NCBI RefSeq assembly: GCF_003259375.1
Contig: NZ_QLLN01000001.1
Coordinates: 101,360-165,359, forward strand
DNA: 64,000 nucleotides
Direction: 5' to 3'
Origin: Arenibacter echinorum
GTDB taxonomy: Bacteria; Bacteroidota; Bacteroidia; Flavobacteriales; Flavobacteriaceae
The translations under genes and the position numbers were made by a program. This document shows positions 35,928-45,185 of the stretch, piece by piece (within the stretch, counting starts at the first letter, position 1; every line of letters starts with the position of its first letter). The notes below the pieces were generated by a model that saw only the letters and a program-made list of their open reading frames with translations, had not been told where the DNA came from and ran no database searches.

Positions 35928-35935
35928 CAAAAGTA
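35928..35935 (-). promoter_or_regulatory. -7 box (TACTTTTG) of fbaA-accD
   Basis: An exact TAnnTTTG match on the minus strand, 37 bases before the fbaA start. Confidence 0.5.
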
Positions 35936-35950
35936 ATAAAATAATCAGCT

Positions 35951-38527
35951 CTAAAAAGGATAATTTATACCTATGTTGAATACTGCGTTGGACAGATTGT
36001 AGTCCCTAAACCATCTTTTAGAAGATTCTTCAGCGGGATTATAGGTTTTAAGACCCATATCCAACCGGAATACAAAATACGTAAAATCGTAACGGATTCC
36101 AAGACCTGTTCCCAAAGCGATGTCTGCCAAGGATCCCAAATTTTCAAAGGTTGCCTTCTCATCGGTAACATTGTCCAGGGCATTCCAGATGTTACCGGCA
36201 TCGGCAAATAGTGCCCCTTTAATATCCCCTACAATTGGAAACCTATATTCCAAATTGAAGGCGATTTTTAAATTTGCCTCGTTGAAGTCGTTTACGTCCT
36301 CCGTCCTGCCTGGTCCCAGGGAATAAGGCAACCATGCACGGTTATCGTTGGACCCGCCGGCGAAATAACTTCTTACGAAGGGTATGTTGTCCGAATTTCC
36401 ATAAGGAATCGCAATACCAAAGAAACCCCTAAAGGCGAGTACATTGGTCCTAGAGGTGCTCCAATGTTTTATATAGTCGAATTCCGTTTTTATATATTGG
36501 GAAAAGGGCACGTTAAAAACCAAGAGTTTGTCGTCATCACTGGTGTAGAATGGAATTATTTTGGAAATCCCGGACAATAGGTTCCCGGCACTTTCCAATT
36601 TGAACCTAAACTGATAAAAATCGTTATCAGCTGAGCCGGTTTTATTGTTTTTGGTAAAAGTGTAATTGCTTGCGAAAATTAAATTGTTTTCAGTAAGTCT
36701 TATTCGTCTTTCCTCAATACTACTTACATCCTCATAATCCGTGTCGCTGGAAGATACCTCTCCATTTAAAATGGCGTTGGTAAAGCCCGTGGTGCCTTCC
36801 GGAATAATCAACTGGAGATCCGTACTGCCGTCAACGCTCTCAAAATAATCGGCCAGGGCAGGTTCGGTTTCGTAATTGTCGGCAATTTCATCCAAATTTT
36901 CATAGGTACTCTCATATACAGCAAAGAATCTATCAGGGTTTACATTGCGAACAAATTGCACATTTAGCAGCTCGGCAGCATTCTTTTTGAAATCTGTTGG
37001 GGACCAATTATATCCAAAAACAGTATTCAGGGTTTGCTTGTCCAGACCAATATTCTGTTGAAAGCTTGTTCCTATGGATAATTTGGTCTTGGGAAGCATA
37101 TAGTTGGGTATAATTTTAGATGTGTTTACAAAGGGGAACCAAATTCGGGGTAAATTAAGGTTGATATCGGCTCCCGTTTCCAAAATGTTGAAAAAGCGGT
37201 TGTCCGCTATGTCCGGATCACTGGAAGCCCCAATGCTTATCCTTCCCGAAATGCTCAGGTTTTCTGCACCTTTAAATAAATTTCTAGCTTGTAGGGATGG
37301 ACTAAACCCTATACCTAAAAATTGAATATTGGAGTGGGTTACATCAAAATCGGTACCCAATGAATATTTAGGCCGGGGCGACAGATAGATATTTGCAGTT
37401 AATTCTGAAGAAATACTATCTGCTACGAATTCAATATTGGGATATTTGAAAGTATTAAGGTTGGTAATTTGTCTATAGGTTCTAATCCGGTTAATTTCCC
37501 TATAGATACTGTCCTTTTTTAGGAAAACGGCATCCGTAAGCGTTTTTGGCTTGTATCGCAGTTTTCCTTGGTAATAGATCGTGAAATCTTTATAATCCAC
37601 CTTTTTAAGGCTGTCCAACCCATTGTTAAAGGTGTAGTTAGTGTAAATATTAATCTTCTTAAAGGTGTGTACCTTGTATTCCGAAGTGGAAAGAGCGTTG
37701 TCTGTCCTAGTTTTTAGATCTTCGATATTTAAAAGGATATCCATTTTTTGATTGTTCCCCAGTTTGGTAGTGTCACCAATTAAATCGTATGAAATGGAAC
37801 TTTCTTGAAAGTTGTGGATTCCCGTGTTTCTAAAAAGATTGGTCAATCGTTCCCTTTCACTGTTAAAATTGTCGAGGTCGATCCGCTGCCCTGGTTTTAT
37901 AAAGGAATTATTCTTGTATACCATGTTAATGGAGTCCAAGGCGGAGGAGGTAATATTCGTGGATACCGAGTCTATGAGATAAGGGGTGCCCAGCTCTAAT
38001 TTGTAGTTCATGACGGCCCTTTGCTTTCTAGCACTGGTATCTATTTCATAAGTCGTGGAGTTGTTAAAATATCCCTTACTTTTATAATAGGCATTCAGTC
38101 TTTGCAAGGACCTTCTTGTTCTTGAGGTATCTATGATGCTAGGAGGTTCACCAATATTCTTTAGCCATACGCTAGCTCCTTTGACCAAAAAGGACTCCCC
38201 CAATCTTTCCACCTGTTTTTTGGATAGGATATTGATGAGGCGCTGCTCTCTTTTTTCTTTTTTGTGCAACCAGACCTGATAGGAAGAATCTGGATTTTTC
38301 TTGGCCAGGTTGTAAAGATTTAGGCGTAAGGGGTATCCCAATAGGGTGCTGTTGGGTTTTTGAAAAATAAGGCTATGTATATCCTCATTGGTAATTTTTA
38401 CACTATCGGCATAAATAAGGTTTTTGGTCAACAGGAGCTCCTCTTCGCCAACTCTTTTTGTTGCATTGCAGGAGGTAATTGCAATTACTAGCAATAATAA
38501 TCCTATTTTCGTAATGTTTAAATGCAT
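35951..38527 (-). CDS. tamL: TamL-type lipidated Omp85 outer membrane protein
   Basis: A protein of 858 residues from the chosen ATG at 38527, which gives a proper lipoprotein signal MHLNITKIGLLLLVIAITSC. A start at 38587 would add 20 residues without sense and overlap the divergent gene. POTRA-like repeats occupy about 30-400 (RRSLQRLNAYYKSKGYFNN is typical), and the C-terminal half is the 16-stranded Omp85 barrel ending in NPAEESSKRWFRDYNLSNAVFNIGINYPF, with a terminal Phe. Lipidated TamA (TamL) is the Bacteroidota version. A tamB partner is not in the window. Confidence 0.88.
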   Translation of the reverse strand: MHLNITKIGLLLLVIAITSCNATKRVGEEELLLTKNLIYADSVKITNEDIHSLIFQKPNSTLLGYPLRLNLYNLAKKNPDSSYQVWLHKKEKREQRLINILSKKQVERLGESFLVKGASVWLKNIGEPPSIIDTSRTRRSLQRLNAYYKSKGYFNNSTTYEIDTSARKQRAVMNYKLELGTPYLIDSVSTNITSSALDSINMVYKNNSFIKPGQRIDLDNFNSERERLTNLFRNTGIHNFQESSISYDLIGDTTKLGNNQKMDILLNIEDLKTRTDNALSTSEYKVHTFKKINIYTNYTFNNGLDSLKKVDYKDFTIYYQGKLRYKPKTLTDAVFLKKDSIYREINRIRTYRQITNLNTFKYPNIEFVADSISSELTANIYLSPRPKYSLGTDFDVTHSNIQFLGIGFSPSLQARNLFKGAENLSISGRISIGASSDPDIADNRFFNILETGADINLNLPRIWFPFVNTSKIIPNYMLPKTKLSIGTSFQQNIGLDKQTLNTVFGYNWSPTDFKKNAAELLNVQFVRNVNPDRFFAVYESTYENLDEIADNYETEPALADYFESVDGSTDLQLIIPEGTTGFTNAILNGEVSSSDTDYEDVSSIEERRIRLTENNLIFASNYTFTKNNKTGSADNDFYQFRFKLESAGNLLSGISKIIPFYTSDDDKLLVFNVPFSQYIKTEFDYIKHWSTSRTNVLAFRGFFGIAIPYGNSDNIPFVRSYFAGGSNDNRAWLPYSLGPGRTEDVNDFNEANLKIAFNLEYRFPIVGDIKGALFADAGNIWNALDNVTDEKATFENLGSLADIALGTGLGIRYDFTYFVFRLDMGLKTYNPAEESSKRWFRDYNLSNAVFNIGINYPF

Positions 38528-38551
38528 ACACGGCCGTGTCCTCATAGAAGT

Positions 38552-38559
38552 CAAAAATA
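38552..38559 (-). promoter_or_regulatory. -7 box (TATTTTTG) of tamL
   Basis: TATTTTTG on the minus strand, 25 bases before the chosen tamL start, inside the 42-base gap to the divergent methyltransferase gene. It supports the 38527 start. Confidence 0.45.
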
Positions 38560-38569
38560 CATTATTTGT

Positions 38570-39292
38570 ATGGTTGTTAAAAGCCAAATAAAATTTATAA
38601 AAAATTTACAGCAAAAAAAGTACCGAACGCAAAACAAGTTGTTTGTGTCAGAGGGGATAAAGACAGTTAGGGAACTACTTAATTCTTCCCTGAAGGTCTA
38701 TAAAATATATGTTACGGATAGCACGGTGTTGGAGTTTGAGGGGGATTTTGTTGAGGTGATAAGTGAGGGGGAATTGAAAAAAATGAGCGGCTTGTCTACT
38801 CCAAATAAGGTCTTGGGCGTATTTCATATTCCGGTATCGGAGCCATTGGATTTTTCTGACTGGGTCATTGCTTTGGATGATGTTCGGGATCCCGGAAATT
38901 TGGGCACCATTATCCGCCTTTGCGATTGGTTTGGGGTCAGGAGTCTGCTCTGTTCCTCCAATTCCGTGGATTGTTTTAATCCTAAAGTCCTACAGGCTAC
39001 TATGGGCTCCATAAGTAGGGTGAATATTGTGTACGGGGATTTACAAAGAATTTTTAGTAATTCCGAAGTTCCGGTATATGGCGCGTTTATGGAAGGTACC
39101 GAGGTTTATAAGGAGAAATTTCCCAAAAAGGGAATATTGGTTATGGGGAATGAAGCCAATGGGGTGTCGGAAGCTATTGAAGCTTTAGTCGACAAAAAAA
39201 TTAGCATTCCACAGTTTGGGCCTAAAACTGCCGAAAGTTTAAATGTGGCAACGGCTACGGCTATTTTAATGAACGAAATTAGAAGGGGGTAA
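38570..39292 (+). CDS. SpoU/TrmH family RNA 2'-O-methyltransferase
   Basis: A 240-residue SAM-dependent RNA methyltransferase with the knotted SpoU fold. The N-terminal substrate domain begins SQIKFIKNLQQKKYRTQNKLFVSEG. SpoU motifs follow: ALDDVRDPGNLGTIIRLCDWFGV at about 105-127, GNEANGVSE at about 191-199, and IPQFGPKTAESLNVATATAI near the end. The ATG at 38570 is preferred; an in-frame ATG at 38522 would overlap tamL. The target (23S rRNA or tRNA) is not decidable. It is convergent with porT at a 4-base distance. Confidence 0.9.
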   Translation: MVVKSQIKFIKNLQQKKYRTQNKLFVSEGIKTVRELLNSSLKVYKIYVTDSTVLEFEGDFVEVISEGELKKMSGLSTPNKVLGVFHIPVSEPLDFSDWVIALDDVRDPGNLGTIIRLCDWFGVRSLLCSSNSVDCFNPKVLQATMGSISRVNIVYGDLQRIFSNSEVPVYGAFMEGTEVYKEKFPKKGILVMGNEANGVSEAIEALVDKKISIPQFGPKTAESLNVATATAILMNEIRRG

Positions 39293-39296
39293 TTCT

Positions 39297-39992
39297 CTAT
39301 TCAAAGGTAAAATTGACAAAGAGTCCCCTGGTCATCATTGCCTCAACATTGCCTGTCCATGGGCTATTGGGGTCATTATCACGCACCAATTCATCATTAA
39401 TTGCAAAAACTCCTCGGATAGAGGGGGTAAACTTGAAATATTCCAAATAGAAATCAATCCCAAAACCCATTTCGTAATAATAGGTGGTCTTTTTCATTCG
39501 GAAAGTGGCACTGCTGTTATCGTCCAAACTTTGTTCGTTACTGCCCAAGTTTAATGAAGTAGACGCCCCGCCAACCAGAAATGGTTTCCAGTTCCCCAGT
39601 CTTAGGGTACTGACTTTTAGGAGCAAGGGAAAGTTAATATAGGTCGACTTTACCTCCCTAATGGCATCCCTTTCGTTATCAAATCCAGGAAAGCCTAAAT
39701 TTCTCTGGTTGTAGTGCAATCCAGGTTCAAAGCGAAGATCCAAAAATTTGTTGAGACGTAGTTCCCCAATCAGTCCTACATTGAATCCAAATGATTTGTC
39801 CACTAAAATATCGGGTAGATCGTCTTTGTATTCAAATTTAAAGTCATATTGATTGAAGCCTAAAAAATATCCCCAATTTAGTAATGGTTCGTCCTCATTT
39901 TCAAGGTTCATTACCGGTTTTTCATTAAACTGGGCATTGGCAGTGTTGCCTAGTGCACAAAAAACAATTAAAAGAATAAAAATATTTTTCAT
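39297..39992 (-). CDS. porT: PorT-like outer membrane protein of gliding/type 9 secretion
   Basis: A 231-residue beta-barrel protein with a signal peptide ending ANAQ. The pattern of alternating strands and the sequence LRFEPGLHYNQRNLGF and KFTPSIRGVFAINDEL fit the PorT/SprT family, an outer-membrane component needed for type 9 secretion in gliding Bacteroidota. It lies 4 bases downstream of ubiE, an arrangement conserved in Flavobacteriaceae. The rest of the T9SS is encoded elsewhere. Confidence 0.85.
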   Translation of the reverse strand: MKNIFILLIVFCALGNTANAQFNEKPVMNLENEDEPLLNWGYFLGFNQYDFKFEYKDDLPDILVDKSFGFNVGLIGELRLNKFLDLRFEPGLHYNQRNLGFPGFDNERDAIREVKSTYINFPLLLKVSTLRLGNWKPFLVGGASTSLNLGSNEQSLDDNSSATFRMKKTTYYYEMGFGIDFYLEYFKFTPSIRGVFAINDELVRDNDPNSPWTGNVEAMMTRGLFVNFTFE

Positions 39993-39995
39993 ATT

Positions 39996-40724
39996 TTACT
40001 TTGTAGCTACGTAAATAGAGGCAACCCCAAATGTTTGGGGTCTATTGTCTATACCTATAAACCCAATTTTGGCCAAAATATTGTTGAACTCTTTTCCATG
40101 GGGAAAGGCAGCTGCGGATTCGGATAAATAGGCATAGGCACTGCGATCTTTGGAAAATAACTTTCCAATGGCTGGCAGGATGAATTTGGTATATAATTTA
40201 TAACCTTGTTTATAGGGTGTTTTAGTGGGAATAGAGGTTTCGAGTACTACAAAAGAACCTCCAGGTTTTAGGACCCGATATATTTCCTTGAGTCCTTTTT
40301 CGAGATTTTCGAAATTCCTTACACCAAAGGCGACCGTAATGGCATCAAAGGAGTTGGCTTCGAAAGGCAGATTTTCACTGTCTCCAACAATCATCTTGAT
40401 AATGCCCCCTAGATTTTTTTCCGAAATTTTTCTTTTGCCAACTTCCAACATTCCGGGAGAGATATCCAAACCGATAATCTCTTTGGCCCCTGTTTTAATC
40501 ATGTTAATGGCCAAGTCGCCAGTTCCGGTAGCTATGTCCAAAATTTTGTTGGGATTTTTTTCGGAGACTATGGATACTACGCGCTTTCGCCATTTAATAT
40601 CTATTCCAAAAGATATAACCCTATTAAGTCCATCGTAATTTCCGGAAATAGTATCGAACATTTTTGTAACCTGTTCCTTTTTGCCTAGCGTTGAATCTTT
40701 ATAAGGAGTCACCTTTTTATCCAT
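39996..40724 (-). CDS. ubiE: Demethylmenaquinone methyltransferase
   Basis: A 242-residue SAM-dependent methyltransferase that completes menaquinone synthesis. The SAM motif ILDIATGTGDLAINM lies at about 62-76, followed by GLDISPGMLEVGKRK and the family block AVTVAFGVRNFENLEKGL (here DAITVAFGVRNF). I chose the second ATG at 40724 (MDKKVTPYKD); the ATG at 40730 adds two residues. A near-consensus -7 box TATCTTTA is at 40742-40749. porT follows at once. Confidence 0.95.
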   Translation of the reverse strand: MDKKVTPYKDSTLGKKEQVTKMFDTISGNYDGLNRVISFGIDIKWRKRVVSIVSEKNPNKILDIATGTGDLAINMIKTGAKEIIGLDISPGMLEVGKRKISEKNLGGIIKMIVGDSENLPFEANSFDAITVAFGVRNFENLEKGLKEIYRVLKPGGSFVVLETSIPTKTPYKQGYKLYTKFILPAIGKLFSKDRSAYAYLSESAAAFPHGKEFNNILAKIGFIGIDNRPQTFGVASIYVATK

Positions 40725-41074
40725 AATCATTAAATTTTTGGTAAAGATACTATATAGACCTAAAGTTATACTTCTAATTTATCAATAAGAGCTGACCTCT
40801 ATCTGTTTAACTGGCATATTTTAGAATACAACCCAATTTAATTATGTAATTTTGTCGTGTTTACATTCAGATTTTAATCGAAATATGCTTTAGCAAGCTT
40901 CTTTCCTATTTGGGAAAAATGGATTTAATTCGGAATTCGAAAAGGAGTTATACAAAGGAAATAGATTTGGTTTATAATTAAATTTAGTAGACTTAGGATG
41001 TAAAACTATAACAACACGGGATTGACCATTAAATATTGTGTACTTCGGTTGATGAAAAACAATTTATATAACAG
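40725..41074. other. Divergent promoter region ubiE/trkA
   Basis: These 350 bases hold the near-consensus ubiE -7 box (TATCTTTA, minus strand, 40742-40749) and a plus-strand TAATTTTG at 40847-40854 that matches TAnnTTTG but lies about 220 bases before trkA, which implies a long leader if used. No structured RNA is evident. Confidence 0.4.
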
Positions 41075-42424
41075 ATGAAAATTATTATTGCAGGGGCTGG
41101 TGAAGTAGGTTTTCATTTGGCTAAATTACTGTCCTATGAATCCCAGGATATTACTCTTATAGACACTAATAAGGATAGTTTATCTTATGCGGACAGTCAT
41201 TTGGATATTAGGGTACTTAGGGGAGACGCTACTTCCATTGCCATTTTAAAGGATGCCCAGGTAGAGAAATCCGACCTGGTTATTGGAGTAACCTCTTCGG
41301 AGACCACCAATATTACCTTGTGTATGTTGGCAAAACAATTGGGATGTAAGCGAACCATAGCCCGTATTTCCAACGCTGAGTTTATTCACAATAAAGAGGC
41401 TATTAGATTTCCCGACTTGGGAATCGATGAGCTTATTTCTCCAGAGGCTTTGGCTGCTACCGAAATTCAACTTTTGTTGAATCAATCCGCTTTTAATAAT
41501 ACCTACGAATTTGAGGAGGGCCTTTTGATCATGGTGGGCGTGTCCTTACCAAGTACCGCACCTTTTGTAGGAAAGACTGTAAAGGAGGCCGCAAAGATAT
41601 TTTCTGAGTTACATTTTATGCCCATAGCCATTCAAAGGATGGGTACCCAATACACCATAGTGCCTAGGGGAGATACTGTTTTTAAGGATAATGATCAGGT
41701 GTACTTTATAACTTCCAGAGAGGGGTTGGATGAACTGTACAAACTCACCGGGAAGGAAAAAAAGGAAATCAAAAACGTAATGATACTTGGTGGCAGTAAG
41801 GTGGGTTTTAAAACCGCGAGGGATCTTTGCAGAAATAAGTTCAATGTTAAACTTATAGAAAAAAATAAGGAAAAGGCTTTCGATTTGGCGGATGAACTGC
41901 CCAATGCCCTTATCATTAATGGCGATGGTAGAAATGTAGAACTGCTGGAGGAGGAAAATCTTGAGGCCATGGATGCTTTCGTAGCTGTCACCGGAAATTC
42001 TGAAACGAATATAATGTCTTGCTTGGTGGCCAAATCCAAGAATGTTAAAAAGACAATTGCCCTAGTGGAGAACATGGATTATTTTCAATTATCCCATTCC
42101 ATAGGGATAGATACCCTGCTCAATAAAAAGCTGCTAGCTGCTAATAATATCTTCAGGCATATCCGGAAAGGGGAAATAGTGGCGATGACCCGGCTGAATA
42201 ATTTAAATGCAGAGATTTTGGAATTTATTGTTAAGCCAACATCCCAGGTAAACGGGCAAATAATTAGGGAGCTTGAATTTCCCAGGGAGGCAACCATTGG
42301 TGGGGTAATCCGTGATAATCAAGGGATTATTGCCTTAGGGGGATTTAGAATTACAGAGGGCGATAGGGTAGTGGTGTGTTGTTTGCCAAGTGCCATTCCA
42401 AAAATTGAAAAGCTATTCCTTTAG
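41075..42424 (+). CDS. trkA: Trk potassium transporter NAD-binding regulatory subunit
   Basis: A 449-residue peripheral protein with two RCK units. The first Rossmann motif IIAGAGEVGFHLAKLL is at residues 3-18, the second VMILGGSKVGFKTARDL near 232-248; each is followed by a TrkA-C domain. It gates the TrkH channel in response to NAD(H) and nucleotides. Only one base separates its stop codon from the trkH ATG, so the pair is co-translated. Confidence 0.95.
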   Translation: MKIIIAGAGEVGFHLAKLLSYESQDITLIDTNKDSLSYADSHLDIRVLRGDATSIAILKDAQVEKSDLVIGVTSSETTNITLCMLAKQLGCKRTIARISNAEFIHNKEAIRFPDLGIDELISPEALAATEIQLLLNQSAFNNTYEFEEGLLIMVGVSLPSTAPFVGKTVKEAAKIFSELHFMPIAIQRMGTQYTIVPRGDTVFKDNDQVYFITSREGLDELYKLTGKEKKEIKNVMILGGSKVGFKTARDLCRNKFNVKLIEKNKEKAFDLADELPNALIINGDGRNVELLEEENLEAMDAFVAVTGNSETNIMSCLVAKSKNVKKTIALVENMDYFQLSHSIGIDTLLNKKLLAANNIFRHIRKGEIVAMTRLNNLNAEILEFIVKPTSQVNGQIIRELEFPREATIGGVIRDNQGIIALGGFRITEGDRVVVCCLPSAIPKIEKLFL

Positions 42425-42425
42425 T

Positions 42426-43916
42426 ATGGGCCTAAATTCGAAAATTATCATTCACCTCATGGGATTGCTATTACTTTGTAATGGTTTTTTTATGATTTTG
42501 GCTGCAGTGGTAAGTGGAGTCTATGACGATGGGGCTACTTTGGATATTACCCTTGCGGCAGTGGTTACAATGCTGGTAGGTGTTTTGGCCATGTTCTATA
42601 CGCGAAACCACAAAAAAGAGGTTAAACGAAAGGAAGGATACATCATTGTTACTTTTGGTTGGTTGGTCATGTCCGCTTCGGGGATGTTGCCCTATCTTTT
42701 TTCGGGGGCCATTCCGGACGTCACCAACGCCTTTTTTGAGACCATGTCCGGTTATACTACTACTGGTGCCTCGGTAGTGGATGATATAGAGGCTTTGCCG
42801 GAAGGTATCCTATTGTGGAGAAGTTTAACCCATTGGATAGGTGGGATGGGGATTATAGTACTTGCTATTGCTATTTTGCCACTATTGGGTATTGGGGGAA
42901 TGCAATTGTTTGCCGCTGAGGCTCCAGGGCCAAGCGGGGACAAATTACATCCTAGGATTACTGATACAGCCAAGCGACTTTGGTTAATTTACTTTAGCTA
43001 TACTGTGGCCGAAACCTTATTGTTGAAATTGGCCGGAATGTCCTTTTTTGATGCTGTAAACCATTCTTTGGCAACCCTTTCCACTGGAGGTTTTTCTACC
43101 AAAAACGCCAGTATGGCTTATTGGAACGATCAACCTTTGATACAATACATTGTTATTTTGTTCATGTTTTTGGCCGGTAGCAATTTTGTACTCAGCTATT
43201 ATGCATTTAAGGGCAAGGTACAAAAAGTGATAATGGATGAGGAATTTAAATTCTATTCCATTTTTATTTTTTGCTTTACCATAGTAGCAAGTTTGGTAGT
43301 TTATTTTCAGGCCAATGTGCAGGTGTCCGATTTTCATCCCATGGTATTGGGAGAGGTGGAAAGCGCCTTTAGACATACCCTGTTTCAAGTGGTCTCGGTT
43401 ATTACGACCACAGGTTTTGTTACGGCCGATTTTACTTCTTGGACACCTTTTTTGACCATATTCTTTTTTGGACTGTTTTTCCTTGGAGGCTCTGCCGGCT
43501 CAACAGCAGGAGGTATCAAGGTGATGAGGCACTTGCTTATTATTAAGAATGGTCTGTTGGAGTTTAAGCGTACACTGCATACCAATGCCATTATTCCAGT
43601 TAGGTATAACAACAAGACTGTGCCCGAAAATATTGTATATAATATAATTGCCTTCTTTGTGCTCTATATGTTGTTGTTTATTATAGGGTCCTTGGTGCTC
43701 GGTGCGCTTGGACTGGACTTTGAAAGTGCAGTTGGAGGTGCCGCATCTTCTTTGGGGAATGTAGGTCCTGCCTTGGGTACGTTAAATCCGTTGGTCAATT
43801 TTAATAGCCTTCCGGCCTTGGGGAAATGGTGGTGTGGATTTCTAATGCTTTTGGGCAGGTTGGAACTATTTACGGTATTGATCCTATTTTCGCCTTATTT
43901 TTGGAAACGTACTTAG
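42426..43916 (+). CDS. trkH: Trk potassium uptake channel subunit TrkH
   Basis: A 496-residue inner-membrane K+ channel with about ten hydrophobic segments and four pore loops. Selectivity-filter-like segments are visible: MSGYTTTGASV near 110, LATLSTGGFSTKNAS near 208, SVITTTGFVTADF near 323 and SSLGNVGPALGTL near 450. The ATG at 42426, one base after the trkA stop, gives the normal N-terminus MGLNSKIIIHLMGLLLL; an earlier in-frame ATG lies within trkA. A strong bidirectional terminator follows. Confidence 0.95.
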   Translation: MGLNSKIIIHLMGLLLLCNGFFMILAAVVSGVYDDGATLDITLAAVVTMLVGVLAMFYTRNHKKEVKRKEGYIIVTFGWLVMSASGMLPYLFSGAIPDVTNAFFETMSGYTTTGASVVDDIEALPEGILLWRSLTHWIGGMGIIVLAIAILPLLGIGGMQLFAAEAPGPSGDKLHPRITDTAKRLWLIYFSYTVAETLLLKLAGMSFFDAVNHSLATLSTGGFSTKNASMAYWNDQPLIQYIVILFMFLAGSNFVLSYYAFKGKVQKVIMDEEFKFYSIFIFCFTIVASLVVYFQANVQVSDFHPMVLGEVESAFRHTLFQVVSVITTTGFVTADFTSWTPFLTIFFFGLFFLGGSAGSTAGGIKVMRHLLIIKNGLLEFKRTLHTNAIIPVRYNNKTVPENIVYNIIAFFVLYMLLFIIGSLVLGALGLDFESAVGGAASSLGNVGPALGTLNPLVNFNSLPALGKWWCGFLMLLGRLELFTVLILFSPYFWKRT

Positions 43917-43932
43917 AAAATTAAAAAAAAGT

Positions 43933-43970
43933 AAAAAAAATGGACGTCTGTTAGGACGTCCATTTTTTTT
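43933..43970. terminator. Bidirectional terminator trkH/aspartate aminotransferase
   Basis: TGGACGTC-TGTTAG-GACGTCCA, an 8-bp stem flanked by A8 and T8, lies between the convergent genes. Confidence 0.9.
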
Positions 43971-43986
43971 ATAACTAAAGTCTGTA

Positions 43987-45171
43987 TTATAAGACTGACT
44001 TTATTCTGGCCATTGCTTCCCTTAGTTCCTGTTCTGAAGCAGCGTAGGAAATACGTATGCAATTATCATTTCCAAAAGCTTCACCGGTTACGGTAGCTAC
44101 ATTTGCCTTTTCCAAAAGGTACAGAGCAAAATCAGAAGCATTATTGATCAATGTTCCGTTAATTGTTTTTCCAAAGAAGCTGGAGATATCAGGAAATACA
44201 TAAAATGCTCCTTCAGGGACATTAAGGTTAAATCCTTTTATTTCTCCCAAAAGTTCCAAAACAAGATCGCGTCTCTTATGGAATTCGTCGATCATAAATT
44301 TAATGGAGGATATTGGCGCATCAAGGGCAGCTATGGTTGCGCGTTGTGCAATAGAATTAGCGCCACTGGTAATCTGGCCCTGAAATTTATTACAGGCCTT
44401 GGCAATCCAATCTGGACCACCGATATATCCAATACGCCATCCAGTCATTGCAAATGCCTTGGAGACACCGTTTACCGTAATAGTGCGGTCGTACATGCCT
44501 TCAATATTGGCAATGCTTACGTGACCTCCCCTGAAATTGATGTGTTCATATATTTCATCGGATACCACAAAAATGTTGGGATACTTTCTCAATACTTTGG
44601 CTAAACCTTCCAGCTCTTCCTTGTTGTAAACAGATCCACTTGGATTACATGGGGAACTGAACCACATCATTTTGGTTTTCGGAGTAATAGCTTTCTCCAA
44701 TTGTTCCGGTGTCATCTTAAAATCGGTGTCAATGCTGGTAGGTACTTCTACGGGCACACCTTGGGCCAATTTAACGATATCGCTATAACTTACCCAATAA
44801 GGCGCTGGAAGAATAACCTCGTCACCATCATTGAGCATTACCATCGCAATATTTGCCAAGGATTGTTTTGCTCCTGTAGAGACTACAATCTGGTTAAGGC
44901 CATAAGTAAGTCCATTGTCCCTTTTAAATTTATTGGCAATGGCTTGCTTTAAATCGGCATAACCATCCACAGGGGAATAGCTGCTGTAATTTTGGTCGAT
45001 GGCCTCTTTGGCGGCTTCCTTGATGAAATCAGGGATGTTAAAGTCGGGTTCCCCAAGACTTAAGCCAATGATATCTTTACCTTCATTTTTTAATTCTCTG
45101 GCTTTAGCGGCCATAGCCAATGTGGCCGAGGTGGACATGGAATTGATCCTATCGGATAAATGGTTCTTCAT
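43987..45171 (-). CDS. Class I/II aminotransferase, aspartate aminotransferase type
   Basis: A 394-residue PLP enzyme. The PLP lysine is Lys238 in VSKAFAMTGWRIGYI; other ligands are visible in FSSPCNPSGSVY (about 171-182) and VVSDEIYEHINF (about 202-213), with the final substrate arginine near CIRISYAASEQEL. This is the Ib subgroup that transaminates aspartate and sometimes aromatic amino acids. It follows the desaturase gene by 14 bases, so both probably share a transcript, though no functional link is evident. Confidence 0.92.
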   Translation of the reverse strand: MKNHLSDRINSMSTSATLAMAAKARELKNEGKDIIGLSLGEPDFNIPDFIKEAAKEAIDQNYSSYSPVDGYADLKQAIANKFKRDNGLTYGLNQIVVSTGAKQSLANIAMVMLNDGDEVILPAPYWVSYSDIVKLAQGVPVEVPTSIDTDFKMTPEQLEKAITPKTKMMWFSSPCNPSGSVYNKEELEGLAKVLRKYPNIFVVSDEIYEHINFRGGHVSIANIEGMYDRTITVNGVSKAFAMTGWRIGYIGGPDWIAKACNKFQGQITSGANSIAQRATIAALDAPISSIKFMIDEFHKRRDLVLELLGEIKGFNLNVPEGAFYVFPDISSFFGKTINGTLINNASDFALYLLEKANVATVTGEAFGNDNCIRISYAASEQELREAMARIKSVL

Positions 45172-45185
45172 TTTTATGTTATAAT

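Noticed and set aside
38522-38587. Apparent overlap of tamL and the SpoU methyltransferase gene
   Set aside because: It disappears when the better internal start codons (38527 and 38570) are used.
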